Part shown: piece after piece, positions 21,880 to 34,065 of the stretch
Numbering within the stretch: the stretch's first letter is position 1
Layout of the letters: every line of letters begins with the position of its first letter
Source: Chaetoderma sp. LZ-2023a
Taxonomy: Eukaryota > Mollusca > Caudofoveata > Chaetodermatida > Chaetodermatidae
Assembly (NCBI GenBank): GCA_034401795.1
Contig: CM067370.1
Span: 99,394,164 to 99,458,163, forward strand
Direction: 5' to 3'
DNA: 64,000 nucleotides
Program-made: the position numbers and the translations under genes
Notes under the pieces: generated by a model
Database searches by the model: none
Seen by the model: only the letters and a program-made list of their open reading frames with translations
What the model was told of the DNA's origin: nothing

Positions 21880-22185
21880 CCTTGATTAATCTGTATGTTT
21901 GTCTTTCGGCCTCCTGCCTTGGTTAATCTGTATGTTTGTCTGTCGGCCTCCAGCCTTGGTTAATCTGTATGTTTGTCTGTCGGCCTCCAGCCTTGGTTAA
22001 TCTGTATGTTTGTCTGTCGGCCTCCAGCCTTGGTTATTCTGTATGTTTGTCTGTCGGCTTCCTGCCTTGGTTAATCTGTATGTTTGTCTGTCGGCCTCCA
22101 GCCTTGGTTAATCTGTATGTTTGTCTGTCGGCCTCCTGCCTTGGTTAATCTGTAGGTTTGTCTGTCGGCCTCCAGCCGTGATTAA
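21880..22185. repeat. 37-bp minisatellite, about 8 copies
   Basis: The unit is CCTTGGTTAATCTGTATGTT then TGTCTGTCGGCCTCCAG (37 bp), with little variation between copies (TCCTG for TCCAG, one TTATTC). Since 37 is not a multiple of 3, all three frames are read in turn; the 70-codon frame at 21936-22148 comes from this and is not a gene. Confidence 0.95.
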
Positions 22186-22790
22186 GTTCTTGGTAATGGT
22201 TTAAGCGCTGCATATATTGTCTTATATCAGGAATCGTTAATCATATTGAAACTAAATTTGGACAAATGATTACCTTATTGAAACTAAATTTGGACACATG
22301 GTTACCCCGAGGTAGTGAAATGACAGTGAGGTCACACTGTCAATGGTCCCCCACCCACCCCATCCCCTAGACATGGGGTCTCAAGTGAAAGCTTGAAAAT
22401 TTTACTGGTCAGCTTGGGACGCAGAAGACTGGGCAGCCATTTCTCACATTTTCCATGATTGGTGATATTTGGAGGGGTTTGGTGGTGCTGGATGGAATGG
22501 ACAAGCTAAAGGGCCTAATATATTTATCACAAATGTTGGGGTGACTTGTCCCGTGTTCCACCGATTATATTTAAATATATCAGAATCCATTTTGAAAACA
22601 ATCTGACTAAAAGATACTTTTTAACAAACATTTCAAGGTGGCTAAATATAGAACCGGCTCAATATTTTTGAAAACGTTTTGACTGTCTCAGACAGCTAAA
22701 GTTTCCAATCTCAGTTTTTAAAGTAAGCAGATTTCTCTCCATACACTTTAACACATGGTTACCTATGTTAATATTAGGCCTATATAGGGA
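22186..22790. other. No recognisable feature
   Basis: Contains a short direct repeat (ATTGAAACTAAATTTGGACA twice, 22237-22292). Otherwise no feature is supported. Confidence 0.45.
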
Positions 22791-22794
22791 GGTA

Positions 22795-23350
22795 TGGTAA
22801 ATACGAAGGTTGCTAACCATTTTGAAAATGATTTCGCTGATTCAGGTACAAATATCAGTGAAAATCGGGGATTATTTAAAACATACGTCCATCTGTATGT
22901 TCCAAATTTAATTTAAAAAATCGTAATAAGTGTTTACTCAACAGTGGTTTGTTTGTTGTATATGTAGACATGGCATAGAGCAATAACAGTAATATTGCTG
23001 ACTATTTTGAAAGAAATTTCGTCGAAATGAGGGATCTACGTGACAAAATTTACTTTTAAGATAGCTGAAAATCAGGGATTATTTAAAACATAGACCCTTC
23101 TATATATGCTCCAAATTTTATTTTAAAATCTCAAGTAGTTTTTACACAACAGTGGTTTTAGACATGGCATATAGCAACAACAGTAATGAGTATTACTGAC
23201 TATTTTGAAAGGGATTTTGTTGAAATGTATACATCCACTTGGCCGATATGCCTGTAAATCGGGGATTATTTAAATCATGAACCCTTCTATATATGTTCCA
23301 AATTTTATTTTAAAAATTCAAGTAGTTTTTACGCAACAGGGGTTTGTTCG
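22795..23350. repeat. Tandem array of three units (about 185-209 bp)
   Basis: GGGATTATTTAAA recurs at about 22867, 23076 and 23261. Each unit also has CTTCTATATATGTTCCAAAT, TTTTACGCAACAGTGG, GACATGGCATA and CTGACTATTTTGAAAG blocks. The array stops abruptly at GGGGTTTGTTCG, where a short GC-richer segment (23355-23460, GCCGCGCCAGCCTGGC) begins. Confidence 0.75.
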
Positions 23351-23514
23351 TATACATAGAGCCGCCAGCCAGTGTTTACATCTAATAGCAGTGTCGCTCT
23401 TTGGCCATCTTATTGGCCGCGCCAGCCTGGCTGAGCGCTAGACATCGAGCGTAATAGTAGAGTATCAGGCGCGCTGTCTCTAGTCAATATAACTACCTCT
23501 ATGGCTTATCCAAT

Positions 23515-24619
23515 CATTTCTAAAATTGTAAATTTGAGATCAGAATACTCAAAAACACATATAAAACCAATTTGGGACTCAAAATCCATCAAGTAAAAAA
23601 ATCCAATATAGCCAGCAAATACGCTATATTTTGATTGACCCATGGCGGCCATTTTTTTGGCAGTTCAACATTCCTTGAACAAAGTTTAATGGTCCTTAGT
23701 CCCAAATCATCTGCCAAATTTCGACCTGATCCGTTCAGCGGTTCTGAAGAGAAGTCGTTTCCCACATGCAGTTTCGGAGATTTTGATTTTTAAAGACTTT
23801 TCTAAAAATCGGACGAAATCCAAGATGGCCACCGGCCCAATTGGCAGATGGGCTTCATTTGAACAAACTTGAATCTGTATGCTGTAATGATAGGTCCTGC
23901 CAAATATAATTGAAATTGTCCCAGTAGTTCTCGAGAAGACATTTTCAGTTTCCCATTGCTTTAGTATAGGAGCGTATGGCGGGAAAAAGATCCAAGATGG
24001 CCACCAAACCGTTTATCCGACACTTTTGAAAATTACAAATTTGAGATCAGAATACCCAAAAACACATAAAACCAATTTCGGCCTCAAAATCCATCAAATA
24101 AAAAATCCAGTATGGCCGCCAAACACGCTATATTTTGATTGGTCCACGGCGGCCATGTTTTTTGATGGTTCAACTTCCCTTGAACAAACTTTAATGGCCC
24201 TTAATCTGTAATGATATCTGCCAAATTTTGACACGAGAAGTTGTTTTCGCTAAAACTAGGTCAATCAACATGGCCCCCGAACCATTTGAGCAATCAAGTT
24301 CCCTTGAACAAACTTGGTTCAGCACTTGCCCTAGATCATATTTCATGAGTTTTGCATCAATCCCACAAGCGGTTTCGGAGAATATTTTTAAAGACGTTTC
24401 CTAAAATCGGCCGAAATCTAAGATGGCTGCCGGCCAAATTGGCCGATCGGCTTCGTTTGAACAAACTTGGATCCCTATGCGCTAAGGATGTTTCCTGCCA
24501 AATATAATTGAAATCGGCCCAGTGGTTCTTGAGAAGTCGTTTAAAGAAAAAGGTGATGGGCAGATGGATGGACGGCGGACGTCGCCAATACATAAGCCCA
24601 CTTGGCCAGGTGAGCTAAA
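23515..24619. mobile_element. Modular tandem-core element, type B, tail half
   Basis: Two core units start near 23518 and 24024 (AAATTTGAGATCAGAATAC). Cores carry GATCCAAGATGGCCACCAAA, CCCTTGAACAAACTT, AGCACTTGCCCTAGATCATA and CCGATCGGCTTCGTTTGAAC. The tail is ATGGATGGACGGCGGACGTC, then ATAAGCCCACTTGGCCAGGT and GAGCTAAAA (24553-24619). No head is found on the left. The core matches 17859-18470 and 48976-50316. Confidence 0.75.
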
Positions 24620-26160
24620 AGTGGGCAAAAACAAAAATGGAAAAAACGAATACTTTCATAGCTAACTGAATGTCCATTTTCCCCACAGAAATGTAGCAGA
24701 TGACTTCTGAGAGCATCCAGATGACACCTAGATCACACTCCTCGGACAACGCCTTCAACAATTTCTAGATTCGGCAAAAATCCAAAAGAAAAATAAGTTT
24801 ATTCACTCAAAATGCTGGTGAAGGCTTCTCAGAACACATACGTTTCACAATTTTACGGGAAGGACCCGCAGGCCCCCTCCTTGTGAGACTACCAAATCCC
24901 TCTCAGACTTGCATCAATTATGACGGCCCCCTTACTGAAATTCCTGGATCCGCCAATGATCGCGTTGGTTCATATGCATTATTTTTCAATACTCTGATAT
25001 GCCTAATTATTGTTGATGTAGCATTCAACTTCATACATATGACTACATATTTTCTGTATCTTCCGATATTTTTAAAGATCATTGCCGACAGGCCCCGATT
25101 ACAATACAATGTGAAAGCGACTAGCAGTGTTAATTGACGCGATGTCGCCAGTTGATTTCAGTAAACTGCTGTGAAGAACGACCCGGTAACCTCATTTTCG
25201 ATTCGGCATTGAGCGATCTCGCTAAGCGGCCTTGACCACTGGCTTAGTTACGAATACGTCCTATTGTAATCAAAATATTATATAGGGAGCCACCTCAAAA
25301 TATTCTAGTCTCTTAGTTGTCACATAACAGTTTTAGGGCCATAAATGGGATAAATTGTGTGCCAAATCGCCTAAATGCATCGTAAATTTCACTATTTTTT
25401 GTGCGCAGACAATGAGTCCTAGGTAATTAGCAATTGTCAGACCCCCCCCCCCCCACCCCCACCACTCTAGTACATTAATACAACATTTAGGCCAAGTACT
25501 CGATAGAGTTGACTGAGACTCGCGAGCCAGTGTGATTTGGAGTCGGAACCTTTTAAATTAATATTTATTAGTAATGCGTGATATCATAATGGGTACCTGT
25601 TTGTGAACATAATGTAGATCTGGAGACATGATGGGTACCTATTTTAGAACATATTGTAGATCTGGAGTACCCGTTTTAGAACTGTGTTTTGATATAGGAA
25701 TTGCTGATATAGTACCAGGAAGTAATTGGAATTGTCCTCTTATCGAGCCGAATGGAAAATGGGTTATGCTAATTGTCAGTTAAGCAACTGATGCGTGAAC
25801 GAAATGGTCATACGCGCAATTTATGCAGGCCTGAACACATGTAGGTATTCCTTTGGGCAAATTATCAAAAAGTGTGCATTTACATTTTGTTTGTACATCT
25901 ACAGACATTCCAATTTTACATGACATTTTAAGATTGTTTCAAAATGTGGATCAAACAATTATATATATGTATTAATACCTACTATTTCACCTATTGTAAA
26001 GGACACCCATACTTTATATTTTGTAGGCAGCGGTTGAAATAACAGCTATTTTGCATGGAGAATGTAGGGAAAGGATAGTTGTTGCATGTAAATTTTCAAT
26101 CTTATGTACACAGGTATGACAAGGTACATATATATAATTTCTGGCTGATATGCTATAATA
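24620..26160. other. Unrecognised DNA with a poly-C run and short duplications
   Basis: 24860-24960 is GC-richer and contains GGATCCGCCA, possibly an element end. 25441-25461 is a poly-C/CCCCACC run. 25590-25680 has GATGGGTACCT...AACATA.TGTAGATCTGGAG repeated nearly twice. The ORFs at 24883-25137 (plus) and 24918-25109 (minus) overlap each other and lack domains. Confidence 0.45.
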
Positions 26161-26165
26161 TCAAC

Positions 26166-26348
26166 GTTAACCATTTGCATAACAAGAAGACTTCCTTAAA
26201 AGTTTTACCACTGGAATGACTGGCTCGATAACCGAGCTACTCGTTCCAATAATAAATTTAAAAAAATAAGCTTCTCTTAGTCTATAAATAGACATTTTCT
26301 ATGAAAAAATTGAAATTTTCTTGAATGAATCTGAGGGCTAAGGGGTTA
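26166..26348. repeat. MITE family H1 copy
   Basis: ACCACTGGAATGACTGGCTC then GATAACCGAG, and a return arm AAGCTTCTCTTAGTCTATAA. Outer ends are TTAACCATTTGC and GGGCTAAGGGGTTAG. Confidence 0.65.
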
Positions 26349-27894
26349 GTGCACAATGAGTACATGTGTACTGCAATACATATCAATATGTATTGGGCAT
26401 GTCAAACAAATAACTGGTTGAAGATAATCAGTGTGTCAATTTTGAAAACAACATTGCTTAATCATTTCAGCCACAGATTAACTGCCTGCCTGCTGAATTT
26501 CTGAAGATTACATTTTTCATGGGGCTTAACTTTGGATATGTTGAATATTTTGAAAACAATCTGACTGAAACTTAGCTAAGCCAACAACAAATTTCAGTCA
26601 CACTCATCAAAATATTGAACTGGACAGTTCTTGCCTATTGAAATTATTGTCTGGTGACTTACAGCAGTTTGACAGTAAATATTGCAATGAAAGAAGACAT
26701 TCTATTCAACATTTTAGAACTGATTTGACAGTATTTAGGCAACAAGGGCCTCCAGTCAAATTAGTTTCAAAGCATTCAAGGATTTACATCACTCATACAT
26801 GCATCCTGTAGATATGTCATTTTATCCGGATATCAATGAAGTCACATTTGTTGCTGTCAGAGAAAGCAATAACCTTTAACAACCAACATTTAACTATTTA
26901 ACCCTTTTACCGACAAATCCCTAGAAAAAGAATATTATTTATGATATAAAACCTATTCTGTTGAATATTTTGAAAATAATTTGACTGGAAGCTGTTGCAG
27001 CCCAAGCCAGCAACAGCTTCCCGTTAAATTATTTTCAAAATGTTCAAGTTTTCCAGTATGGTAGTGTTGAAAACGAGATATGGCCAATTCATTAGTGAAA
27101 GGGTCAAAGAAGAATTGACCTCAGATATCAATAAACTCAATCAATCGGTTTATAATGTTTACAGACATATTTATCCTGATCACTCAGCGATGTCTATGAA
27201 CATGTCTATGTAATTCTTTTCTTCCTCATGACTAGTAAAAAAACCCTTCAAGGCACTCACAAAGGAACATTGCTGAATATTTTAAATATAATTTGACTGA
27301 AAGTTGTCACTGACTAAATGAGCCAACTAATTATTTTCAAAATTTGAACAGAAAATTTTTCATATTGTAAAGAATAAAGATGTTGCACTTGATTCGAGCT
27401 CATCGCATAACAACGCACCTGCCAACTAGAAATTTCCACTCCATGATAAAATGTGTAGGACTGGCAGTATGATCAGTGAACGAAAAGAAGAAGAAGATAA
27501 AATGTGTATTGACCTTGTGTTTATTTGAGACAGCAGTCTGACGAATTAACTGTATGCCTGATGACTTTCTGTAGAATACCTTTCCCATGGGGCTAAATTC
27601 TGAATAGGCTGAATATTTTGAAAACAATTTGATTGAAAGTTGCTGGTGGAAAGCTACAAGCAAATTAACTGATAAATATTGCTACATGTACACGTGGATA
27701 GTCTTCAGTGAGGTCAGAATCAAATGACATATACTGGATTCACATACATGAATGATGTAAACTCTTGAATATCTTGATAATGATGTATTATAACATCTAG
27801 TATTTATCCATCAAATCTTTTGCAGTAGTTAATTCATTTGTAGACATGATTTGCCTATTGTTTTGTATAATATGTATCTATTTAATTAAGACGT

Positions 27895-28168
27895 TATTAG
27901 CTTAATTGGCGTCTACTGAATCCCTGATTCCAGGTCCCTTCCACTGGCACCCATTTATACTCCAACGAGGAGTGAAGGAAATTGCCTATGTTTCAACCGA
28001 TTGCTTGCCTTCCACCCAATCGGGATTTGAATCCCGCCCGCCTGATTACCAGTCGATTGCGTTACAGTTTCTAGTTGTTTGTTTGTATATCTTGTTTCTT
28101 TATATGATTGTACTTGTATTGCTGTGTCCTTAACGTTGGTTTTTTTGCAATAAACTATCTATCTATCA
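27895..28168 (+). repeat. Possible SINE-like retroposon with (CTAT)n tail
   Basis: The plus strand ends CAATAAACTATCTATCTATC, an AATAAA followed by a short tandem tail of the kind seen at the 3' ends of some SINEs/LINEs. Upstream is GGGATTTGAATCCCGCC, similar to a tRNA box B, and TTAGCTTAATTGGCG at the head, similar to a box A. The A-B spacing is too long for a simple tRNA head and no target-site duplication was found. Confidence 0.35.
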
Positions 28169-28372
28169 AGCTATCCAAGGTAATAACGGCAATAAACCAA
28201 TTCAACATAAAATGTGTATTGCGATACACTTTCTTAACAGCATGTGGGGATTCAAGTATATTGCTTAAACTGGCATATAGGTAAATGCTTGAAGAAAAAT
28301 GTCTGAACATGTTTAACTGTCTGGCTACTGCCAGCCACAAGACAATAATTTCAATGGGTAATATTTCAGGAC

Positions 28373-28468
28373 CTGCTGAATATTTTAAAAACAATTTCAC
28401 TGAAAGTTGTTGGTGGCTTAGCCACCAACAACTTTCAGTAAAATTGTTTTAAAAATATTCAGCAGGTT
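28373..28468. repeat. MITE family H2, near-perfect hairpin
   Basis: A stem of 47 bp per arm with two mismatches (CCTGCTGAATATTTTAAAAA ... GTTGTTGGTGGCT, then its complement). It is the youngest-looking H2 copy and the best guide to the family consensus. Confidence 0.85.
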
Positions 28469-28479
28469 CAGAGTTAAAA

Positions 28480-28976
28480 CATCAGGGAATATGTAGTGTG
28501 TAGAAATCCAGCATGCAGACAGCTAACAAACAAGCGAGCCATTGATGTGGCCTGTATCCGGGTCAATGCATAAATCTCAGTGTTCCAAATACAGGACAAC
28601 TACGTGTACACACAGCAGTAACGAGACCCTGTCAAATTAGTTTCAAAATCTTCAACAGAATAACCTTACATCTGAAAAAATGTAGCCAATAAACCTCGAG
28701 TCACAATTAAGTTTGAGACAACTGTGCCACTAAACTACATGTATATAATAAACTGGAAGGCCTCCCGAAATACGAACAGAATAATATTGCAGATTAATAT
28801 GATATTGTGGTCAATAGATGTTTTAAAACACTATGCGTAATAATTTCACTATATCGTGATCAGAAAATTCATTCAACATTATATTTATTGGCGAGACTTA
28901 GGCGATTTAGTTTGGGGCGACTTGACAAATCTTACATTATGATAATTAGATGATGACTCAGTGAAGTAAATATATA
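28480..28976. other. No recognisable feature
   Basis: AT-rich sequence with only an H2 arm near 28629-28662. Confidence 0.45.
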
Positions 28977-30633
28977 CACCTGTGCAAAAGTTAAGCACCA
29001 GCAAAAACAATAGAACGTAGAAACATGATGGTACAACTAGGCTGCCATACTTTTTGTCCCCGCGTTAGCTGACATAATTCCAAGTACGAAATGCACATGC
29101 ATGCATGACTTCACGCCGCTTGATGTCCGTGCGTGGCGGGAAACAGCACACGTGTTCAGTTATGTAAAAGTCCAGTTTGAGGTGTAGAACATTACATACA
29201 GATTTAGGCGACAAGATTAGGAATTTTGTGTTCATGACCGTGGTTTATTTGTACAGAGAGAATTAGCTCTTGATTGTGAACCGCTATGGCAAGACGAAGG
29301 TTAAGTGATCGTGTGAAATGGCAAATCATAGGCATGCATACCACTGGTATGTCATGCAGAGAGATTGGCAGACAGCTGAACATTAACCATACTGTAATCA
29401 GTCGTTTGATTGCAAAACATGGGCAAACTAACGAGGTGAAGGACAGGCCTAGATCTGGAAGACCGAAGAAGACTACTGCCCGTGATGATCGAGCCCTAGT
29501 ACACCTTGTTAGGAGATCTCCATTCACCAACAGCAGAGTGCTCAGCCAGCAATGGGAAACGCGCAATAGAGTGTCAATGTCTACCGTCAAAAGGAGACTG
29601 TATGCTGCTGGCATGAAAGCTAGGAGACCTGTCAGACATCCTCTCATCACTGCACACCACAAAGAGGAGCGTCTGAGGTGGTGCAACGAAAGAAGACACT
29701 GGAACATGAGATCCTGGAGACGGGTACACTGGTCCGATGAAAGTCGGTTCCTGCTTCATGCCACAGATGGTCGAACTCGTGTATGGAGGTCCAGACGCAC
29801 GGCGTACGACCAACGTAACATCATGGAAGAAGTTCCATTTGGTGGAGGTTCCGTTATGATATGGGGGTGCATCTCATTTGATTGTAAGCTGGATCTGTTG
29901 ACTGTACCTGGAACACTAAATGGACAAAGATATCAAGATTCCATACTGGATAGAGTTGTGGTCCCTCATTTTGTAAATCATGCACCTGGAACCCACCCTA
30001 TATTCATGGATGACAACGCCCGACCACATCGTGCTAGAGCTGTGCATGAATACCTCCGCCAGAATGCCATCGAAACCCTACCATGGCCAGCAAGGAGCCC
30101 TGACATGAACCCTATTGAGCATATCTGGGACATTCTGGGAAACATGGTGAGAAGGAGGGATCCTCCTGTGCAGAACCTACAGGAATTAACAGACGCACTC
30201 CATCTTGAATGGCAACGAATACCACAATGGCGTATCAGTCGGTTGGTGACCAGCATGAGACGTCGTGTCCAGGCCGTCATCCAGGCACAAGGTGGATATA
30301 CCCGGTATTAATAATGACAGTCTCAAACTCGTGCACAGATGTTAAACTTCGTTTTCAGACACCATTAATGACAATCTAGCCACGTGTGTCAACTGTAGGG
30401 CAATAGTTGTCAGTTGTGTCAACGTAACCATATTCAGGCCTCGTTTTCAAGTTCAAACAAAAACATACAGTGTTTCCCCACCATCATAATCAGCATTCCT
30501 CTAGTTGCATTATTACCTCTTGCACTAAGATGGATGGGTACATAAATGTTTATGCTATTGCTTTCTTCATAGCACATGAATATACCCTCGCATGTGCGTA
30601 AAAATAGGGTGGTGCTTAACTTTTGCACAGGTG
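28977..30633 (+). mobile_element. Tc1-type DNA transposon, copy 2 (apparently intact)
   Basis: Ends CACCTGTGCAAAAGTTAAGC and its complement, flanked by TA (28975-28976, 30634-30635). 1657 bp, with an uninterrupted transposase. It lies in opposite orientation to the copy at 6466-8122, so the two form a 22.5-kb-separated inverted pair of nearly identical 1.66-kb sequences. The extremely low divergence suggests recent activity in this lineage. Confidence 0.96.
29286..30311 (+). CDS. Tc1-type transposase, DD34E
   Basis: 341 residues, the usual length for Tc1 transposases. Residues 1-60 form a paired-like helix-turn-helix (GMSCREIGRQLNINHTVISR), followed by a GRPR-like linker (RPRSGRPKK, 54-62) and a second DNA-binding helical domain to about 125. 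The catalytic core is DDE: Asp151 in HWSDESRF, Asp243 in DDNARPH and Glu278 in PDMNPIEH, with exactly 34 residues between the last two. GGGSVMIWG (186-194) is the glycine-rich box. The enzyme cuts at the terminal inverted repeats and inserts at TA. The start ATG at 29286 is the first in frame and matches the family N-terminus. Antisense frames across it are not genes. Confidence 0.96.
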   Translation: MARRRLSDRVKWQIIGMHTTGMSCREIGRQLNINHTVISRLIAKHGQTNEVKDRPRSGRPKKTTARDDRALVHLVRRSPFTNSRVLSQQWETRNRVSMSTVKRRLYAAGMKARRPVRHPLITAHHKEERLRWCNERRHWNMRSWRRVHWSDESRFLLHATDGRTRVWRSRRTAYDQRNIMEEVPFGGGSVMIWGCISFDCKLDLLTVPGTLNGQRYQDSILDRVVVPHFVNHAPGTHPIFMDDNARPHRARAVHEYLRQNAIETLPWPARSPDMNPIEHIWDILGNMVRRRDPPVQNLQELTDALHLEWQRIPQWRISRLVTSMRRRVQAVIQAQGGYTRY

Positions 30634-31496
30634 TATATAACGTGGATCGTGATTGGGTAGTTTTATCGGGGTTAATCATAAGTGTCGGTTTTAGTAGTGT
30701 CAATGGATGCCGGTTTTTAACAAGCTTGATCACCTTTCTCCATCATACAGTAGATACGGCCGTTTCGGATCACTATCTTAATCATCAATCAAATTCTTTA
30801 GAGCCACGTTTTGATTTAATATTTTGTTATGTTTTTCAATAACTTCAGTTTATTGATGACAAAGAAACATAAAAATGATCTCAATCGTGTCAGATTTCTA
30901 GCATTTAATTAATAATAAATCCCCCCCAACAGACCACCCTTTAGTGGGTTGGTCTGTATTAGCCTTACAATAGACTGGCACCAGTCTGTACACACTCCTT
31001 GGTGACGCCTGTCACTAAGCACGCTCGCACATGCGCAGTAGGTCCCAAATGTGAAAACTGATTCACTTTTCTAAATTTAAGTGCCATATATCCAGAATAG
31101 ATTCTCAAATCAATACCCAGCGGGGTGGCTGAGGCCGGGTCGTAGTGATTGAACGGTAAGTATGTTTTTATAGTGGTTAATAAAACTAGACCAACCCACT
31201 AAAGGGGGGTCTGTTGGGAGTTGTTATTACACCACAAAAACATCCATTACCGTTCAATCACTACTTGCTAAACCCATAGATTTGGTCAGTGTCCCACTAC
31301 GAAACTTTGGTCGGAGGAGATTTGAGAATCCATAAGCATGGATAAAAATCAAACAAAACATAATCAAATGTTAATAACATAACATAATGGTGCATCTTAA
31401 TCAATCACACAGTGATTATCAAACAAGGATTTCTTTAAACTTAAAGAAATAAATAAAAACCAAAGAACTCACACCATTACACGCAGACGCACGGTC

Positions 31497-32968
31497 CTAA
31501 CGAAAATGGTGGGATGTGCTTGGTAAATGGTCTTCATCCTTTTTAGTTAAAATCATAAAGTTCCTAAAAAAGGAAGCCGCTGTGCTCTGGTCTTTTAAAT
31601 AAAAAGTAGTAAAAGTAGACTCAGATTTCCATCCTGCAACTTGCATAACCTCGTCTACAGAAGAGCCAGCAAAAAGGGCAAAAGAGGTAGCCATCCCTCT
31701 AATGACATGGGCTTTAATGTGAATGGTCTCACAAATCCATCTGGGAATAGATGCCCTAGAGACTGGACTGGCTACCCCCTCCTCATACGGAACCCAGAAA
31801 AGGGACAGATCGGATCTCTAAAAATCAGAACGACGCTTATAAACTTTTGGAGCTCTGACAGGACACCAAAATCTGTCAGCCGGAGAAAGGAGGTTAAAGA
31901 TTGTAAAATAATCGGCTTAACTGGATAACGGATTGATTGAGTCTTTGATAAAAAATCCCTTCAAGGATATAAGACCAGACCGTCCCCAGAATCGATAAAC
32001 CTATCCTTTTCAGCGGAGAAAAAGTGGATTTCGGATCGCAACTAGAAAAACGGTCTTAAAAGTTAAAAGATTCAAGCTAATCGTAGAGATAGGTTCGAAA
32101 TGATGACCTTCCTAAAAACCTGAAGAACCAGAGCCAAGTTCCAGGAAGGCAAAGGTTTAACACCTGGAGGATGAATATTACCTAAACCTCTGATCAAAAG
32201 ATTAAGAACCATAGTATCTTCAACTTCAGCGTTCAACAAACAAGGAAGAGAAGATGCAAAAGAAAATCTATATCCTCTTACAGTGTTAGCAGACAGATGT
32301 AAAGAGTTGAACAGATAAGATAAAGAGTCTAACACCTGGGAAATAGAAACAGAATCAGGCACAAGACCTTGATCTGAACACCATTCTCCAAAAATCTTAA
32401 GCCAACCCTTGTAAACTCTTCGAGTCGACTCCCTCCTGGCAGAATCGAAGATTTCCTGAGCTCTTGTAGAAACTTTATTCTCAAGGATCGAGCACTCGAT
32501 ATACTCCAAACGCACAGACTTAAGATTCCTGGGTTTGGATGATGGTAAGTACTAGAAGATCGAGAAGGTCTACAAACCAGATCCTTATTGGCCAAAAGGG
32601 AGCTATTAACAAGATCTTGCAGATCTGGTCCCTGACTTTCTTCAGAACCAAAAGAAATCAGGATTGTGGGAGGGAACGCATAAGCGAAGATTCCTGACCA
32701 GGACTGAGACAGGGTCCACAGCCCACGCCTGAGACAATTGGTCCGCAAGAAAACTCAGACAGCCTGGGACATGAGTGGACACTAGGAAAATTTGATTCAT
32801 GCGACACCACATGAGGAGGTTCCACACTTCCAAGTACAGGAGAGATGACTTTGTGGCCCCCTGCCTGTTGACATAAGACTCCTGGCGAATTGTCCGATCG
32901 AATCGAGAACTAGAGACCCTTAACATGACTGTCCGAAAAGGGAGACATGAAAGATAAAATCTGTGCAA
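31497..32968 (-). pseudogene. DIRS A1 recombinase and RNase H remnants
   Basis: Readable parts include a recombinase N-terminal region (TRRVYKGWLKIFGEWCSDQG, SANTVRGYRFS) at 32072-32515, the recombinase C-terminal region (MATSFALFAGSSVDEVMQVA) at 31497-31694 and an RNase H-like stretch (VNRQGATKSSLLYLEVWNLL) at 32642-32968. They match the parallel parts of element A2. Several interruptions; a fossil. Confidence 0.7.
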
Positions 32969-33939
32969 TCAGACATGTCGCAAAAAGATTGGATCTAGTG
33001 ACATCCCAAGAAAACCTCGATCTTCCTTCTAAAAATGAAAGAAAACCCCATAGCAATGCCTGAACGAATCGAGATTTAGATGCCTATCAGACAATCCAAC
33101 AAATGAACAAAAGCCTGGATTTACTTTCCAAAGAAGAGCCTCTTCTTAGACTCCTTGACAAGCATAGAAGACAACAACCCCTCTAAAGCTAATAGCTTCT
33201 GATTAGAAGGAACAGAAGGCCATTTGGGAGGAGACTGCAGAGAAGGGTTAAAGATGTGGCAAACTTACTATATGCTAAAGAGGACTGCTCATAGAAAACA
33301 CATAGATTACATATGCCATGATGCTCCAACCAAAATCCTGGGCTATATCCTTATTGCTTAGCCCTCACTAAAGAGGTAACTCACGTTTATTATGGATATT
33401 TTAATAATACCGCTTACTCTGAATGGAGAAGGCTCATATCAGTATAGCCTAACTTATTAAAATGCTAAAGACTCTGCAAAAATTATATATAATTTTATTT
33501 ATAGAGATTTAACCAGATATCGTGGCAAATCAAAAAACCCATAGTAAGCCTATGGGAGTGCTTAGAGTCAAGATATAGCCAAATCCTGTACCTGAAATCT
33601 GCAGTAATCCTGACTGGAATTCGAAAACCTCAAATCGTGACAGAATTTAGCAAGATAGAATGAAGAAAAGAAATTACGGTTTCCCAAACCACCACTCAAA
33701 AAGATGAATTACGGGAAAATTACATGTGATGACATCATCACAATTCTATGAATAGAACGCATGACAAGGTCCTGTTGAGAGAACTATGGCAAACATTTGA
33801 CTATCTAATTTAAAAATCGTATAATAATCGAGCAGATTTAATAAAAAGTTGTTATTGAATACATCAACGGTTGCCTAGCCGCTCGGGCTTGACAGATCAT
33901 CTTGTCAGCTTGTCAAATAATACTTGATCTACGCAAGTA

Positions 33940-34065
33940 TTTCTTACAAATAGTGTTAATGTATGGAATCCTTTACCAACAGAAGCAATTAACGCTCCAA
34001 CATAAAACACATTAAAAAACAACCTAGACTCATTCTTCAAGTCACAGGGTTTTATATATAGACCT
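33940..34065 (+). pseudogene. LINE 3'-end fragment inside DIRS A1
   Basis: The plus strand reads TNSVNVWNPLPTEAINAPT, a stop, then NTLKNNLDSFFK. This is the well-known C-terminal motif of jockey/CR1-like LINE polyproteins (VWN-LP-E-VVNAPS-xTFKN-LD). The rest of the LINE is not visible. The same motif, less decayed, is at 38081-38278. Confidence 0.55.

Larger units (their letters stand above)
26536..28468. repeat. Cluster of H2 hairpin MITEs
   Basis: At least six copies lie within 2 kb: about 26536-26626, 26703-26785, 26949-27055, 27271-27345, 27609-27685 and 28373-28468. Each starts near TGAATATTTTGAAAACAATT-TGACTG and folds back on itself around a variable GTTG/GCCA centre. Copies diverge strongly, so the cluster was built over time. 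An extra arm is at 28629-28662. Confidence 0.7.

Noticed and set aside
21936-22148. 70-codon Cys-rich frame (repeating ICMFVCRPPAL)
   Set aside because: It is the 37-bp minisatellite read in successive frames.
21880-22185. CRISPR-like regular repeats
   Set aside because: The 37-bp units are directly adjacent with no spacers, and the window is from an animal; it is a minisatellite.
27995-28065. Stand-alone tRNA gene
   Set aside because: A box-B-like GGGATTTGAATCCC is present, but no cloverleaf with correctly spaced box A and acceptor stem can be drawn.
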